From the NCBI GenBank assembly GCA_050633625.1, contig JBOEGW010000007.1:372001-436000 (forward strand): DNA of 64,000 nt, written 5' to 3'. The notes under the pieces are model-generated. The model was not told the DNA's origin. It searched no databases and saw only the letters and a list, made by a program, of their open reading frames with translations. Origin of the DNA: JBOEGW01 sp050633625 (GTDB lineage: Bacteria > Pseudomonadota > Alphaproteobacteria > Rhodobacterales > Rhodobacteraceae). Positions 14,866 to 23,027 of this stretch are shown piece by piece. Made by a program: the position numbers and the translations under genes. Position 1 is the first letter of the stretch; each line of letters starts with the position of its first letter.

Positions 14866-15609
14866 TTAACTGGCAAAGGACTGTACGAAAACAACATTTC
14901 CGCCGCGGTCTTTGGCTGTGTAGAGCGCTGTATCGAGGCGTTTGATGATATCGTGGGCATTTTCCTCGGCATCAATATTGATCAATCCGATGCTGGCAGT
15001 CACGCGGGTCGTGGTCATACCAACCTTGAATGGGGCATCCGAAACAGCAGTGCGCAGCCGCTCGGCCAAATCCGCCCCTTCCGGCAAGACCACACTCTTG
15101 AGCACCACGATGAATTCATCGCCGCCGACTCGCGCAATCACGTCCCCCGGACGCACAGCTTTGCGCAAACGCGCGGCAAATTCCTCAAGCACATCGTCCC
15201 CAGCTTGGTGACCAAAGGTGTCGTTCACCGCCTTGAACCCATCCAGATCGACAGACAACAATGTCCCAACAGGGGCCGCCTCGCCGTGGCTTTCGCGAAT
15301 ATGCCGCTCAAAGTAGGACCGCAGACCTTTGCGGTTCAAAAGTCCTGTCAAATCATCATGGCGCGTCTCATGAAGAAGTTCCCGCAAACGCTTGGTATAG
15401 CCCACAAATTTCATGACGATGAAGGCGGAAAACGTAAAGGCCATTAAGGCGGAAATAGCAGTGATGTCGGGCCAAGACCCGCGCCAAAGTTCCGGGCCAA
15501 TAAACGCCAAAACAAGAAGATGCGCGACCGGCACAGACACGACAGTTGTGCCAAACACATAAAGCCAAGCAACCCGGTATTGTGAGCTGAGCCATTTAAG
15601 TCGCACCAA
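14866..15609 (-). CDS. Membrane-bound diguanylate cyclase (GGDEF)
   Basis: 247 residues. Two predicted membrane helices (about 13-38 and 48-68) and then a single GGDEF domain: DDLTGLLNRKGL, DLDGFKAVNDTFGHQAGDDVL and the active site GGDEF at 162-166. A product-inhibition I-site RPGD (153-156) lies five residues before it, so the enzyme should be active and feedback-controlled. It makes cyclic di-GMP from GTP. No sensory domain other than the membrane part is present. Confidence 0.94.
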   Translation of the reverse strand: MVRLKWLSSQYRVAWLYVFGTTVVSVPVAHLLVLAFIGPELWRGSWPDITAISALMAFTFSAFIVMKFVGYTKRLRELLHETRHDDLTGLLNRKGLRSYFERHIRESHGEAAPVGTLLSVDLDGFKAVNDTFGHQAGDDVLEEFAARLRKAVRPGDVIARVGGDEFIVVLKSVVLPEGADLAERLRTAVSDAPFKVGMTTTRVTASIGLINIDAEENAHDIIKRLDTALYTAKDRGGNVVFVQSFAS

Positions 15610-15784
15610 ACGCTCCTCGGAATCGGCCCAAAATGAGGCCTTGAAATTCTATAGTGCACAACAGAAAGTCCGCCGTTCACCCTATGTCGCGTTAAAATGA
15701 ACGCAACACCCCTCGCCAAATCGACTATGAGACGCGACCATAGCGCAAAACCTGTCGAAATGAACCATATCTAAAGGGATAGGC

Positions 15785-16285
15785 TCACGGTGCTTTGTCC
15801 ATTTTCGCGCGCAACGCCACATTGACGGGCGGCGTCACAAACTTAGACACATCCCCACCGAGGCGCGCGATTTCTTTGACAAGCTTTGACGCAATCGCCT
15901 GGTGTTTCAGATCGGCCATCAAGAACACGGTTTCCACGGTGCTGTCGAGCGCACGATTCATGCCAACCATTTGATATTCATATTCAAAATCTGTCACCGC
16001 CCGCAGACCGCGCACAATTATCGACGCCCCCACATCATGCGCCGCATCAATCAGCAGGTTCTCGAACGGATGAACCACAATCTCGGTGCCCGTGCGCGCG
16101 CTCAGGCTGGCACATTCCGCCTCGACCATCGCCACGCGTTCCTCCAGCGAGAACAGCGGCCCTTTGTCGCGGTTGATCGCAACGCCAATGACCAATCGAT
16201 CCACCAAGGCGCAGGCGCGCGAAATGATGTCGACATGTCCCAATGTGACCGGATCAAAGGTGCCCGGATAAAGTGCAACGCGCAT
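15785..16285 (-). CDS. coaD: Phosphopantetheine adenylyltransferase CoaD
   Basis: 166 residues. ALYPGTFDPVTLGH carries the nucleotidyltransferase HxGH-type site (TLGH); IVRGLRAVTDFEYEYQM and the late KLVKEIARLGGDV are characteristic. It transfers AMP from ATP to 4'-phosphopantetheine, the penultimate step to coenzyme A. ATG 16285 has GGGAGTGAATTC upstream; the open frame nine codons longer has no support. Confidence 0.96.
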   Translation of the reverse strand: MRVALYPGTFDPVTLGHVDIISRACALVDRLVIGVAINRDKGPLFSLEERVAMVEAECASLSARTGTEIVVHPFENLLIDAAHDVGASIIVRGLRAVTDFEYEYQMVGMNRALDSTVETVFLMADLKHQAIASKLVKEIARLGGDVSKFVTPPVNVALRAKMDKAP

Positions 16286-16382
16286 GAATTCACTCCCTGT
16301 AGAGGGGACCACGCAACATTATTGCGCGGGCCTTTGCAAGGGATTTCTGCATTGCAGCACGTCCGGGCGCAACAACGCCGCG

Positions 16383-16817
16383 TCAGTAGCCCATTATCAT
16401 GGATTTTAGCGCTTCGTTTTGCTCGGAAAGCTCCTTGAGCCGCCCTTTGACAACATCTCCGATCGACACAAGGCCCAGCATTTTGCCCTCTTCCAAAACC
16501 GGCATATGGCGAAAATGGCCTTCGGTCATCAGTTTGAGCACCCGCAAGGCCCTGTCGCCCGGACCGCAAGTCACAAGCTTGGTCGTCATAAGATCATCCA
16601 CCGGATCCTGAAGCGCCGCCGCGCCGCGTTTGCCAAGCTCGCGCACAATGTCGCGCTCCGTGATAATCCCCGCCGGATGCACCCCATCTTCCGAGACAAT
16701 CAACGCGCCAATCCCCTTGGCGGACAAAATATGGGTCGCCTCCTCCACCTTTGAGCAGGGCGCAACTGTCAGCACGCCCTGTGTGGATTTATCGGCCAGA
16801 ATTTGTTGAATCAGCAT
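16383..16817 (-). CDS. CBS-domain pair protein
   Basis: 144 residues made of two CBS motifs, first about 8-65 (GVLTVAPCSKVEEATHIL...GIITERDIVREL), second about 74-130 (VTCGPGDRALRVLKLMTEGHFRHMPVLEEGKMLGLVSIGDVVKG). Stand-alone CBS pairs bind adenosine nucleotides and modulate other proteins; the partner is unknown. A possible coupling with coaD, 97 bp downstream, is only positional. GGAGGACACC lies before ATG 16817. Confidence 0.9.
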   Translation of the reverse strand: MLIQQILADKSTQGVLTVAPCSKVEEATHILSAKGIGALIVSEDGVHPAGIITERDIVRELGKRGAAALQDPVDDLMTTKLVTCGPGDRALRVLKLMTEGHFRHMPVLEEGKMLGLVSIGDVVKGRLKELSEQNEALKSMIMGY

Positions 16818-16979
16818 GGTGTCCTCCCAGTGACGCCCCGTCGCACGGAGCCAGATTGTCTTGTATTGCCTCGTCTTGCTTTGTCTCGCGCCTCGCCTTG
16901 TTTTGCGCGGCCTTTGCGCGTGCTTCCCTCAAAAGCGGTGTTTGCGTAAACATAGGCTCGCAGCCTTAGCGACATTTTG

Positions 16980-17876
16980 TCAAGTGAGGCTTTCCAGTCG
17001 GTTAACTTCGCCCCGAATACCCGCACTCAACAACTCCGCCACCCGCGTCAGCCGCTCCATGCGCGCGTCCGAGGCGTGGCGCACCAAGTAAAAGCTGCGC
17101 GTCAAAGCCACCTCATCCGGCAAGACCTTGCGCAGATTGCGCGCGAACGGCAGAGCAAAATCATGCGCAAACCCAACGCCGCCGCTTTGCCGCAAAAACC
17201 CGATCTGAACCGAGGCCGAATTTGACGCGAGCGCCACCCTCTCAACGGAAATTTCGGAGAGATAATCCAGCTCTTTGGCGAAAATCATATCAGGAATATA
17301 GCCGATGATCGGATGGTTCTTGAGGTCAGAAACCGATTTAATATCAGGGTGTTCAATGAGGTAGCGGCGCGCGGCTGTGAGGTGAAGCTGGTAATCTGTA
17401 ATCTTTTTCACCACCAATCTCCCAGTGGTGGGCGGCGAGACAGCAATCACCATGTCAGCTTCGCGTTTTGACAGGTTGATCAGCCGGGGCAACGACACCA
17501 CTTGCAGCTCAAGCTCCGGGTGTTGACGGGCGATTTGCGCGCACACCTGCGGCAAAATGTAGTTCGCACAGCCATCCGGGGCACCGATGCGGATTTGCCC
17601 GGATAAGCCGCCTTTAGTGCCCGCGAGCGCTTCGGCTCCGCGCGTCACCGCCTGCTCCGCGTCCTCCGCATGGGCCAAGAGCCGCGCCCCCGCCTCCGTC
17701 ACCCCGTAGCCCTGCGGCGAGCGCGCAAACAAAGCTGTGCCAATGCTTTCTTCAAGCCGGGTGATGCGCCGCCCCACCGTCGCCGGATCACGTTTGAGCG
17801 TTTTGCCCGCCGCCGAGAGGCTTTCCCCGCGCGCCACCGCCAAAAACACCCGCAGATCATCCCAATCCAAGTCCAT
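16980..17876 (-). CDS. LysR-family regulator divergent from mmsA
   Basis: 298 residues. N-terminal winged helix: DLRVFLAVARGESLSAAGKT, RDPATVGRRITRLEESIGTALF, then a periplasmic-binding-like effector domain (IRIGAPDGCANYILPQVCAQ onward). ATG 17876 (MDLDWDD) gives the family length and has CAGGGTGAC before it; upstream codons in frame are not family-like. It is transcribed away from mmsA across a 140-bp gap with two palindromes, the classical LysR layout, so it probably controls mmsA in response to a valine-pathway metabolite. That target is inferred. Confidence 0.92.
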   Translation of the reverse strand: MDLDWDDLRVFLAVARGESLSAAGKTLKRDPATVGRRITRLEESIGTALFARSPQGYGVTEAGARLLAHAEDAEQAVTRGAEALAGTKGGLSGQIRIGAPDGCANYILPQVCAQIARQHPELELQVVSLPRLINLSKREADMVIAVSPPTTGRLVVKKITDYQLHLTAARRYLIEHPDIKSVSDLKNHPIIGYIPDMIFAKELDYLSEISVERVALASNSASVQIGFLRQSGGVGFAHDFALPFARNLRKVLPDEVALTRSFYLVRHASDARMERLTRVAELLSAGIRGEVNRLESLT

Positions 17877-17927
17877 GTCACCCTGTCCCATTGCACGATT
17901 GTTGCGCGCGTCTTGCCCATTTGAGTA

Positions 17928-17981
17928 TTGCATTTTTGCAAAACGCCTTTGGGGTATTGTCTCTTTTTCACGCAAATTTGC
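17928..17981. promoter_or_regulatory. Palindromes in the LysR-mmsA divergent promoter
   Basis: Two perfect palindromes: TTGCA-TTTT-TGCAA at 17928-17941 and GCAAATTTGC at 17972-17981, both built from a TTGCA/GCAAA half-site, with centres 42 bp (four turns) apart. LysR proteins bind paired sites of this kind between divergent genes. Confidence 0.6.
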
Positions 17982-18016
17982 AAGGGTAAGATGCCTCAAC
18001 TCAACAGGAGAACAAC

Positions 18017-19516
18017 ATGTACGCAATTGAACATTGGATCGACGGTCAAACACAGGCCTCCACATCCGGGCGCACCAGCGATATTTTCAACCCGGCCACA
18101 GGCGAAGTCCAAGGCACAGTGGCGCTCGCCACGCCCGCCGAGGTCGATGACGCGATCGAACGTGCCGCCAAAGCGCAAATCGGCTGGGCCGCGACCAATC
18201 CACAACGCCGCGCACGCGTCATGATGAAATTCGCCGCCTTGATTGAGCGCGATATGGACAAACTGGCCGAAGCCCTGTCGCGCGAGCACGGCAAGACCCT
18301 GCCCGATGCCAAAGGGGACGTGCAACGTGGCCTTGAAGTTGTTGAGGTCTGCATGGGCACACCCAATATGCTCAAAGGCGAATTCATGGACAGCGGCGGG
18401 CCGGGCATTGACCTCTACGCGATGCGCCAACCCCTTGGTGTTGTTGCTGGAATCACGCCGTTCAACTTCCCTGCCATGATCCCACTTTGGAAAATGGCCC
18501 CGGCGATTTCTGCGGGCAACGCGATGATCCTCAAGCCCTCTGAGCGCGCGCCAACTGTGCCGATGATGCTTGCGGAGCTGATCAAGGAAGCCGGTCTTCC
18601 TGATGGCGTTTTGCAGGTCGTCAATGGCGACAAGAGCGCTGTGGATGCGCTTTTGGACAATGAAACGATTCAAGCCGTTGGCTTTGTCGGCTCCACCCCA
18701 ATCGCACAATACATCTACGGGCGCGCCGCCAATAACGGCAAACGCGCACAGTGTTTTGGCGGGGCGAAGAACCACATGATCATCATGCCGGACGCCGATC
18801 TCGATAAGGCAGCGGACGCGCTTGTGGGCGCTGGTTTTGGCGCAGCGGGCGAACGCTGTATGGCGATTTCGGTGGCGGTGCCTGTGGGCAAGGAAACCGG
18901 CGATAAACTCATCGAAAAGCTGGTTCCGCGCATCGAAAAACTCAAAGTCGGGCCTTATACTGCGGGCGATGATGTGGATTACGGTCCTGTTGTCACCAAA
19001 GCCGCGAAAGAGCGGATTTTGGGGCTGATCACCTCGGGCGTGGATCAAGGCGCAACCTTGCTCACCGATGGCCGCGACTTCTCGCTTCAAGGCTATGAAG
19101 ATGGGTTTTTCGTTGGTCCAACCCTGTTTGACAACGTGACCCCCGACATGGACATCTATGACGAAGAAATCTTCGGCCCCGTGTTGTCGACAGTGCGCGC
19201 AGACAGCTATGAAGAAGCGCTCAAACTGGTGATGGACAATCAATACGGCAACGGCACCTCGATCTACACAGCAGACGGCGACACAGCGCGCGATTTCGCA
19301 AGCCGGGTCAATGTCGGCATGGTCGGGATCAACTTCCCAATCCCAGTGCCGTTGAGCTACTTCACCTTTGGCGGCTGGAAGAAATCCGCCTTTGGCGATC
19401 TCAACCAATATGGTCCAGATGCGTTCCGGTTCTACACGAAAACCAAAACCGTGACCGCGCGCTGGTTCTCCGGCATCAAAGACGGCGGAGAATTTGCTTT
19501 CAAAGCAATGGATTAA
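18017..19516 (+). CDS. mmsA: Methylmalonate-semialdehyde dehydrogenase (CoA-acylating)
   Basis: 499 residues of the aldehyde dehydrogenase superfamily. TPFNFPAMIPLWKMAPAI and the catalytic Cys281 in GAAGERCMAISV are the MmsA signatures; the usual general-base Glu region is replaced by GGAKNHMIIMPDAD, as expected for CoA-acylating members. It converts methylmalonate semialdehyde to propionyl-CoA at the end of valine breakdown. CAGGAG precedes ATG 18017. Other valine genes lie at 23.0-26.1 kb. A hairpin without a T tract follows the gene. Confidence 0.96.
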   Translation: MYAIEHWIDGQTQASTSGRTSDIFNPATGEVQGTVALATPAEVDDAIERAAKAQIGWAATNPQRRARVMMKFAALIERDMDKLAEALSREHGKTLPDAKGDVQRGLEVVEVCMGTPNMLKGEFMDSGGPGIDLYAMRQPLGVVAGITPFNFPAMIPLWKMAPAISAGNAMILKPSERAPTVPMMLAELIKEAGLPDGVLQVVNGDKSAVDALLDNETIQAVGFVGSTPIAQYIYGRAANNGKRAQCFGGAKNHMIIMPDADLDKAADALVGAGFGAAGERCMAISVAVPVGKETGDKLIEKLVPRIEKLKVGPYTAGDDVDYGPVVTKAAKERILGLITSGVDQGATLLTDGRDFSLQGYEDGFFVGPTLFDNVTPDMDIYDEEIFGPVLSTVRADSYEEALKLVMDNQYGNGTSIYTADGDTARDFASRVNVGMVGINFPIPVPLSYFTFGGWKKSAFGDLNQYGPDAFRFYTKTKTVTARWFSGIKDGGEFAFKAMD

Positions 19517-19522
19517 ACGATT

Positions 19523-19550
19523 GGCGCAGGTCTCTCACGCGGCCTGCGCC
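19523..19550 (+). terminator. Hairpin after mmsA
   Basis: GGCGCAGG / CCTGCGCC perfect 8-bp stem with a 12-base loop directly after the mmsA stop. No T run follows, so it may stabilise the 3' end or be a weak terminator. Confidence 0.45.
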
Positions 19551-19605
19551 CCTTAACCTGTCCACTTACCGAGTTGCCCGCCAGTCTGGGTCAAGGAGGT
19601 GGCAC

Positions 19606-19983
19606 ATGCCTATTGAACATACGACCGACGAAAACGGCATCACCCATGTCAGCTGCGAAGGCACGGTGACGCTCGATGAAATGCGCATGTCCTATGCCCG
19701 TTTCATCGCTCTGCGGACTGGCCCGCCACAGTACAAACTCATCACAGATCTTACAGCCGTGACGGACATTGATTTGTCGTTTCGCGATGTGCTGCAACTC
19801 CTTGTGTTTGTACAAACCGCCCTGCGCGCCCCCGATGTCAGCATGAAAATCGCGATTCATGCCCCCCGCCCGCGCGACCGCGCCATCGCAAAGACATTCG
19901 CCTCTCTTGCGCGGGTTGATCAGCGCTTTTCGATCACGGTGCATCAAGACCTTCGCGACGCCCAAGCCGCGATTGGGCTATAA
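19606..19983 (+). CDS. SpoIIAA/STAS-like protein 1
   Basis: 125 residues. Alternating strands and helices: THVSCEGTVTLDEMRMSYAR, YKLITDLTAVTDIDLSFRD, VSMKIAIHAPRPRDRAIA, which fits the SpoIIAA-like (STAS) fold. It aligns in pattern with the proteins at 20837 and 21280 (early EGxVT segment, central strand ending D-LT/AxxTD), though identity is low. AAGGAGGTGGC gives a very strong ribosome site. Such proteins can act as anti-sigma antagonists, but many have no known role; there is no anti-sigma kinase nearby. Confidence 0.72.
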   Translation: MPIEHTTDENGITHVSCEGTVTLDEMRMSYARFIALRTGPPQYKLITDLTAVTDIDLSFRDVLQLLVFVQTALRAPDVSMKIAIHAPRPRDRAIAKTFASLARVDQRFSITVHQDLRDAQAAIGL

Positions 19984-20129
19984 ATCAGCGCACATCGCAG
20001 CAAAATAGGCAGGACTTTGCTCACTTTGGCTCACATTCGCTTGAAACCATATGAAATGCGCCAGCCCGCCCTTGCGTCATCGAAAAACTTGGCGCATGGC
20101 TCACAAAACAACGCGAAAAACAACCGAGC

Positions 20130-20747
20130 ATGACCATGACTTCACGTATGTCCCGCCGCACCCTGATCACCAGCGCCGCCGCGCTGCCTCTGATGAGCCC
20201 CGCCATTTTGCGCGCCCAATCGGCGGCGCAACCCAGCTCCCCCGTTGAGTTGCCGCAGATGTATGAAAGTGACGCCGAGTTTTCGCGCCATAATATTTCG
20301 TCATTTCGCCGCCTCGATTGGCAGGATCATTTCGACAGTCTTGGGAAAGGCGCTATCGTTGCAGACACGGTCAGCCGGGCGCTGCATTTTTGGTCTTCAG
20401 ATGGTCAAACCTACAAGCTCTACCCGACCTCCGTGCCGCGCAGCGATGAGCTGACAAAACGCGGCTATACGGAAATTGTGCGCAAAAAAGAAGGGCCAAC
20501 CTGGACCCCCACCGCCTCGATGCGCGAACGGTTCGACGATCTTCCCGATGTGATGCCCGCAGGCCCCGGTAATCCGCTGGGCACCCATGCGCTCTACCTT
20601 GGCTGGCCCGCCTATCTGATCCACGGCACCCATGACACGCGCAAAATTGGGCGTCGCTCCTCCGACGGCTGTATCGGGCTGTATAACGAAAAAATCGCTG
20701 AGCTTTACGCGCTTGTCGAAATCGGCGCGCAGGTGCGTTTGATTTGA
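20130..20747 (+). CDS. L,D-transpeptidase (YkuD), exported
   Basis: 205 residues. MSRRTLITSAAALPLMSPAI is a signal sequence with a twin-arginine look (SRRTLI) and cleavage near ILRAQ. The YkuD catalytic region follows: LIHGTHDTRKIGRRSSDGCI with His165/His168 and nucleophile Cys181. These enzymes make 3-3 peptidoglycan cross-links or attach proteins to the wall. It lies among three SpoIIAA-like genes. Start could be ATG 20130 or the second Met codon two codons later. Confidence 0.92.
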   Translation: MTMTSRMSRRTLITSAAALPLMSPAILRAQSAAQPSSPVELPQMYESDAEFSRHNISSFRRLDWQDHFDSLGKGAIVADTVSRALHFWSSDGQTYKLYPTSVPRSDELTKRGYTEIVRKKEGPTWTPTASMRERFDDLPDVMPAGPGNPLGTHALYLGWPAYLIHGTHDTRKIGRRSSDGCIGLYNEKIAELYALVEIGAQVRLI

Positions 20748-20836
20748 TCATGGGCACGGGCCGATTGGTTGAATTGGACAGCGATTTGTGATCCACTCTC
20801 GGGGAATAAACCTTTTCCTCATCTTCGAGCACGCCC

Positions 20837-21253
20837 ATGGCGCTGACATTTCAAATCTTGCCCGGTGAGGGCATTGTCTATGTGAAATACACCGGTGTCA
20901 TGACCGTCCAAGAGAGTTTTGCGCAGCTTGCAGCCTATCAGGCGCACCCGGATTTTCGCCCCACTCACAAACATCTGGTCGATCTCGCTGACATCACGGA
21001 TTTTGAGCGAAACTTCCCGGAAATCATCCGCCTGCAAGCAACCAAGGTCGAGATGGTCTCCGCCGCGCCAACCCCAACTTTGCTGGCCTATTACGCCCCA
21101 AACGCCATGGCCCAGGCGGCCGCGCGCGCCGCCCTCAAATCCTGGGAGGGATTGAGCCATGTGATCCCCCTTCTTGCAAAAAGCGAATCTGAAGCCCTGT
21201 CGCTCATCGGATCCAGCGCAACAAGTCTGGACGTTCTTCTTCAATCCGCTTAA
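20837..21253 (+). CDS. SpoIIAA/STAS-like protein 2
   Basis: 138 residues. GIVYVKYTGVMTVQESFAQL, then HPDFRPTHKHLVDLADITDF and ERNFPEIIRLQA, then a strand-helix repeat to the end. By eye about 45 percent identical to the next gene over the first 68 residues, so the two are a tandem duplication. The shared HPxxRPxxxxLxxLxDITDxER pattern is diagnostic for this pair. No membrane segment. Function unknown; fold assignment to the SpoIIAA-like family is by pattern. Confidence 0.78.
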   Translation: MALTFQILPGEGIVYVKYTGVMTVQESFAQLAAYQAHPDFRPTHKHLVDLADITDFERNFPEIIRLQATKVEMVSAAPTPTLLAYYAPNAMAQAAARAALKSWEGLSHVIPLLAKSESEALSLIGSSATSLDVLLQSA

Positions 21254-21279
21254 CATGCGCTCATTGAAGGATATTTACA

Positions 21280-21723
21280 TTGGCTATTAATTTTAGAATC
21301 CTACCGAGTAAGGGCCTGATTTATATTCGTTATTCAGGCCTTATGGGTGTGCAAGAAGGCCGCGAAGCGATGAGTGCTTTCATGCGGCACCCCAGCTATC
21401 GCCCTGGCCTCAAACAGCTCATTAACCTTTCGGACATCACCGACTGGGAACGCGATTACACCGAGTTTTTGAAGTTTCAGGCCGAACAACTTGTCTTGTT
21501 TGAAGGCACAACGATGCCCACCATGATGGTCTGTATCGCGCCCACCCAAATGACCCGGCAAGTGGCGAGCATGGTGCTTAAATCCTGGGATGTGGTCTCC
21601 GAGGTGATTTCGGTCGTTGTCACGCACGAGGATGAAGCGCTGCAAGTGCTTGGCGTAGGCGCCTCAAGCCTGGCAGAGCTTGTGCAATCAGAAGACCCGG
21701 CGCCCCCTACAAACGAGGCATAG
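21280..21723 (+). CDS. SpoIIAA/STAS-like protein 3 (TTG start)
   Basis: 147 residues, paralogue of the gene 26 bp upstream: GLIYIRYSGLMGVQEGREAM, HPSYRPGLKQLINLSDITDW, ERDYTEFLKFQAEQ. The start is TTG at 21280: the residues after it (AINFRILP) align with ALTFQILP of the neighbour and GAAGGA lies eight to nine bases upstream. The C-terminal tail is longer and Pro/Glu-rich. Close spacing suggests an operon with protein 2. Role unknown. Confidence 0.78.
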   Translation: MAINFRILPSKGLIYIRYSGLMGVQEGREAMSAFMRHPSYRPGLKQLINLSDITDWERDYTEFLKFQAEQLVLFEGTTMPTMMVCIAPTQMTRQVASMVLKSWDVVSEVISVVVTHEDEALQVLGVGASSLAELVQSEDPAPPTNEA

Positions 21724-21770
21724 CGCCACGCCCTCTTGTCTGCCCTCCGATTTCAGCGCAGGCTCAGAGC

Positions 21771-22898
21771 ATGACCGAGCCAGAGTTCACACTTGGCATT
21801 GAGGAAGAATACCTCCTTGTCGATCAAAGCACCCTTGCCCTCGCCCAAACGCCGCCCGGGCTGATGGAGGCCTGCCGCCTTGAGCTTGACGGCCAAGTCA
21901 GCCCTGAATTCCTCCAATGCCAGATTGAAGTTGGCACGGGGGTGTGCGCGGATATTTCTGAGGCGCGCGCCGACCTGTCCCGGCTGCGCAAAACGGTTGC
22001 CAAACATGCCAACATCTACGGTCTCGCGCCGATTGCCGCCGCCTGTCATCCGTTTTCGGACTGGAAAGACCAAAGTCGCACGGACAAAGAGCGATACAAT
22101 GATCTGAGCCGCGATTTGGGCGGTGTTGCGCGGCGTTTGTTGATTTGTGGGATGCATGTGCACGTTGGCCTGCCTGACCCGGAAACCCGCATCGATATTT
22201 CCAACCAATTGACCTATTTCTTGCCGCATCTCCTCGCGCTCTCCGCCTCCTCGCCGTTTTGGCAGGGCGAAGACACCGGGCTGGCCTCCTATCGGCTCAC
22301 CATTTTTGACAATCTGCCGCGCACGGGCTTGCCGCCGCAATTCGGCTCTTGGGGTGAATATGAGCGTTCGGTTCAGGCGATTGTGGGGCTTGGGGTGATT
22401 GAGGACAGCTCAAAAATCTGGTGGGATCTGCGCCCCTCCGCGCGGTTTCCCACTTTGGAGACTCGCATATGCGATGTGACGCCGCGCCTTGAAACCGCGT
22501 TAACAATTGCTGCGCTCATCCAATCGCTCACGCGGTTTTTGTGGCGCCTCAAAGCGGAAAACAAGCGGTGGCGCCTGTATGACAATTTCCTGATCGCAGA
22601 AAACCGCTGGCATGCGCAACGCTACGGCACCAACAATGGTCTGATCGACTTTGGCCGGGGTGAAGTGATTGATTTCGAATATTTAATTGAAGAATTGATC
22701 GACTTGCTTCGCGACGACGCCATGGCGCTTGGCTGTTTACCGGAGGTCGAAAACGCGCGGCGCATATTGGTGTCGGGCACCTCCGCCGATCGTCAACGCG
22801 CCACCTACGCGACAGCTCTAGAGGCCAAGTCGAGCAAAGAAGACGCATTAAAATCTGTGGTGCGCCAATTGATCGAGGACTTTCACGCGGAGCTTTAG
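21771..22898 (+). CDS. Glutamate-cysteine ligase-like carboxylate-amine ligase (GCS2/YbdK)
   Basis: 375 residues. N-terminal FTLGIEEEYLLVD holds the metal/ATP-binding acidic residues; LICGMHVHVGLPD and DLRPSARFPTLETRICDVTP are family landmarks. YbdK-type enzymes have weak gamma-glutamylcysteine synthetase activity; the true substrate is usually unknown. In this order the main glutathione ligase is a different gene, so this is probably an accessory ligase. It starts at ATG 21771, 47 bp after the SpoIIAA-like gene. Confidence 0.92.
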   Translation: MTEPEFTLGIEEEYLLVDQSTLALAQTPPGLMEACRLELDGQVSPEFLQCQIEVGTGVCADISEARADLSRLRKTVAKHANIYGLAPIAAACHPFSDWKDQSRTDKERYNDLSRDLGGVARRLLICGMHVHVGLPDPETRIDISNQLTYFLPHLLALSASSPFWQGEDTGLASYRLTIFDNLPRTGLPPQFGSWGEYERSVQAIVGLGVIEDSSKIWWDLRPSARFPTLETRICDVTPRLETALTIAALIQSLTRFLWRLKAENKRWRLYDNFLIAENRWHAQRYGTNNGLIDFGRGEVIDFEYLIEELIDLLRDDAMALGCLPEVENARRILVSGTSADRQRATYATALEAKSSKEDALKSVVRQLIEDFHAEL

Positions 22899-23027
22899 TC
22901 TTGCAAAAACGCAAAGCTACCCCGCAGGATTTACCCTTGAGCATTGCGTAAATACTATGGCACCCATGAACTAAACGCGCGTTCAGTTTCCTCACAAACC
23001 GGACGCGATGACTGGGAGGAGGACATC

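Noticed and set aside
16858..16915. Possible CRISPR-like repeats
   Set aside because: Units are short, degenerate and not separated by spacers.
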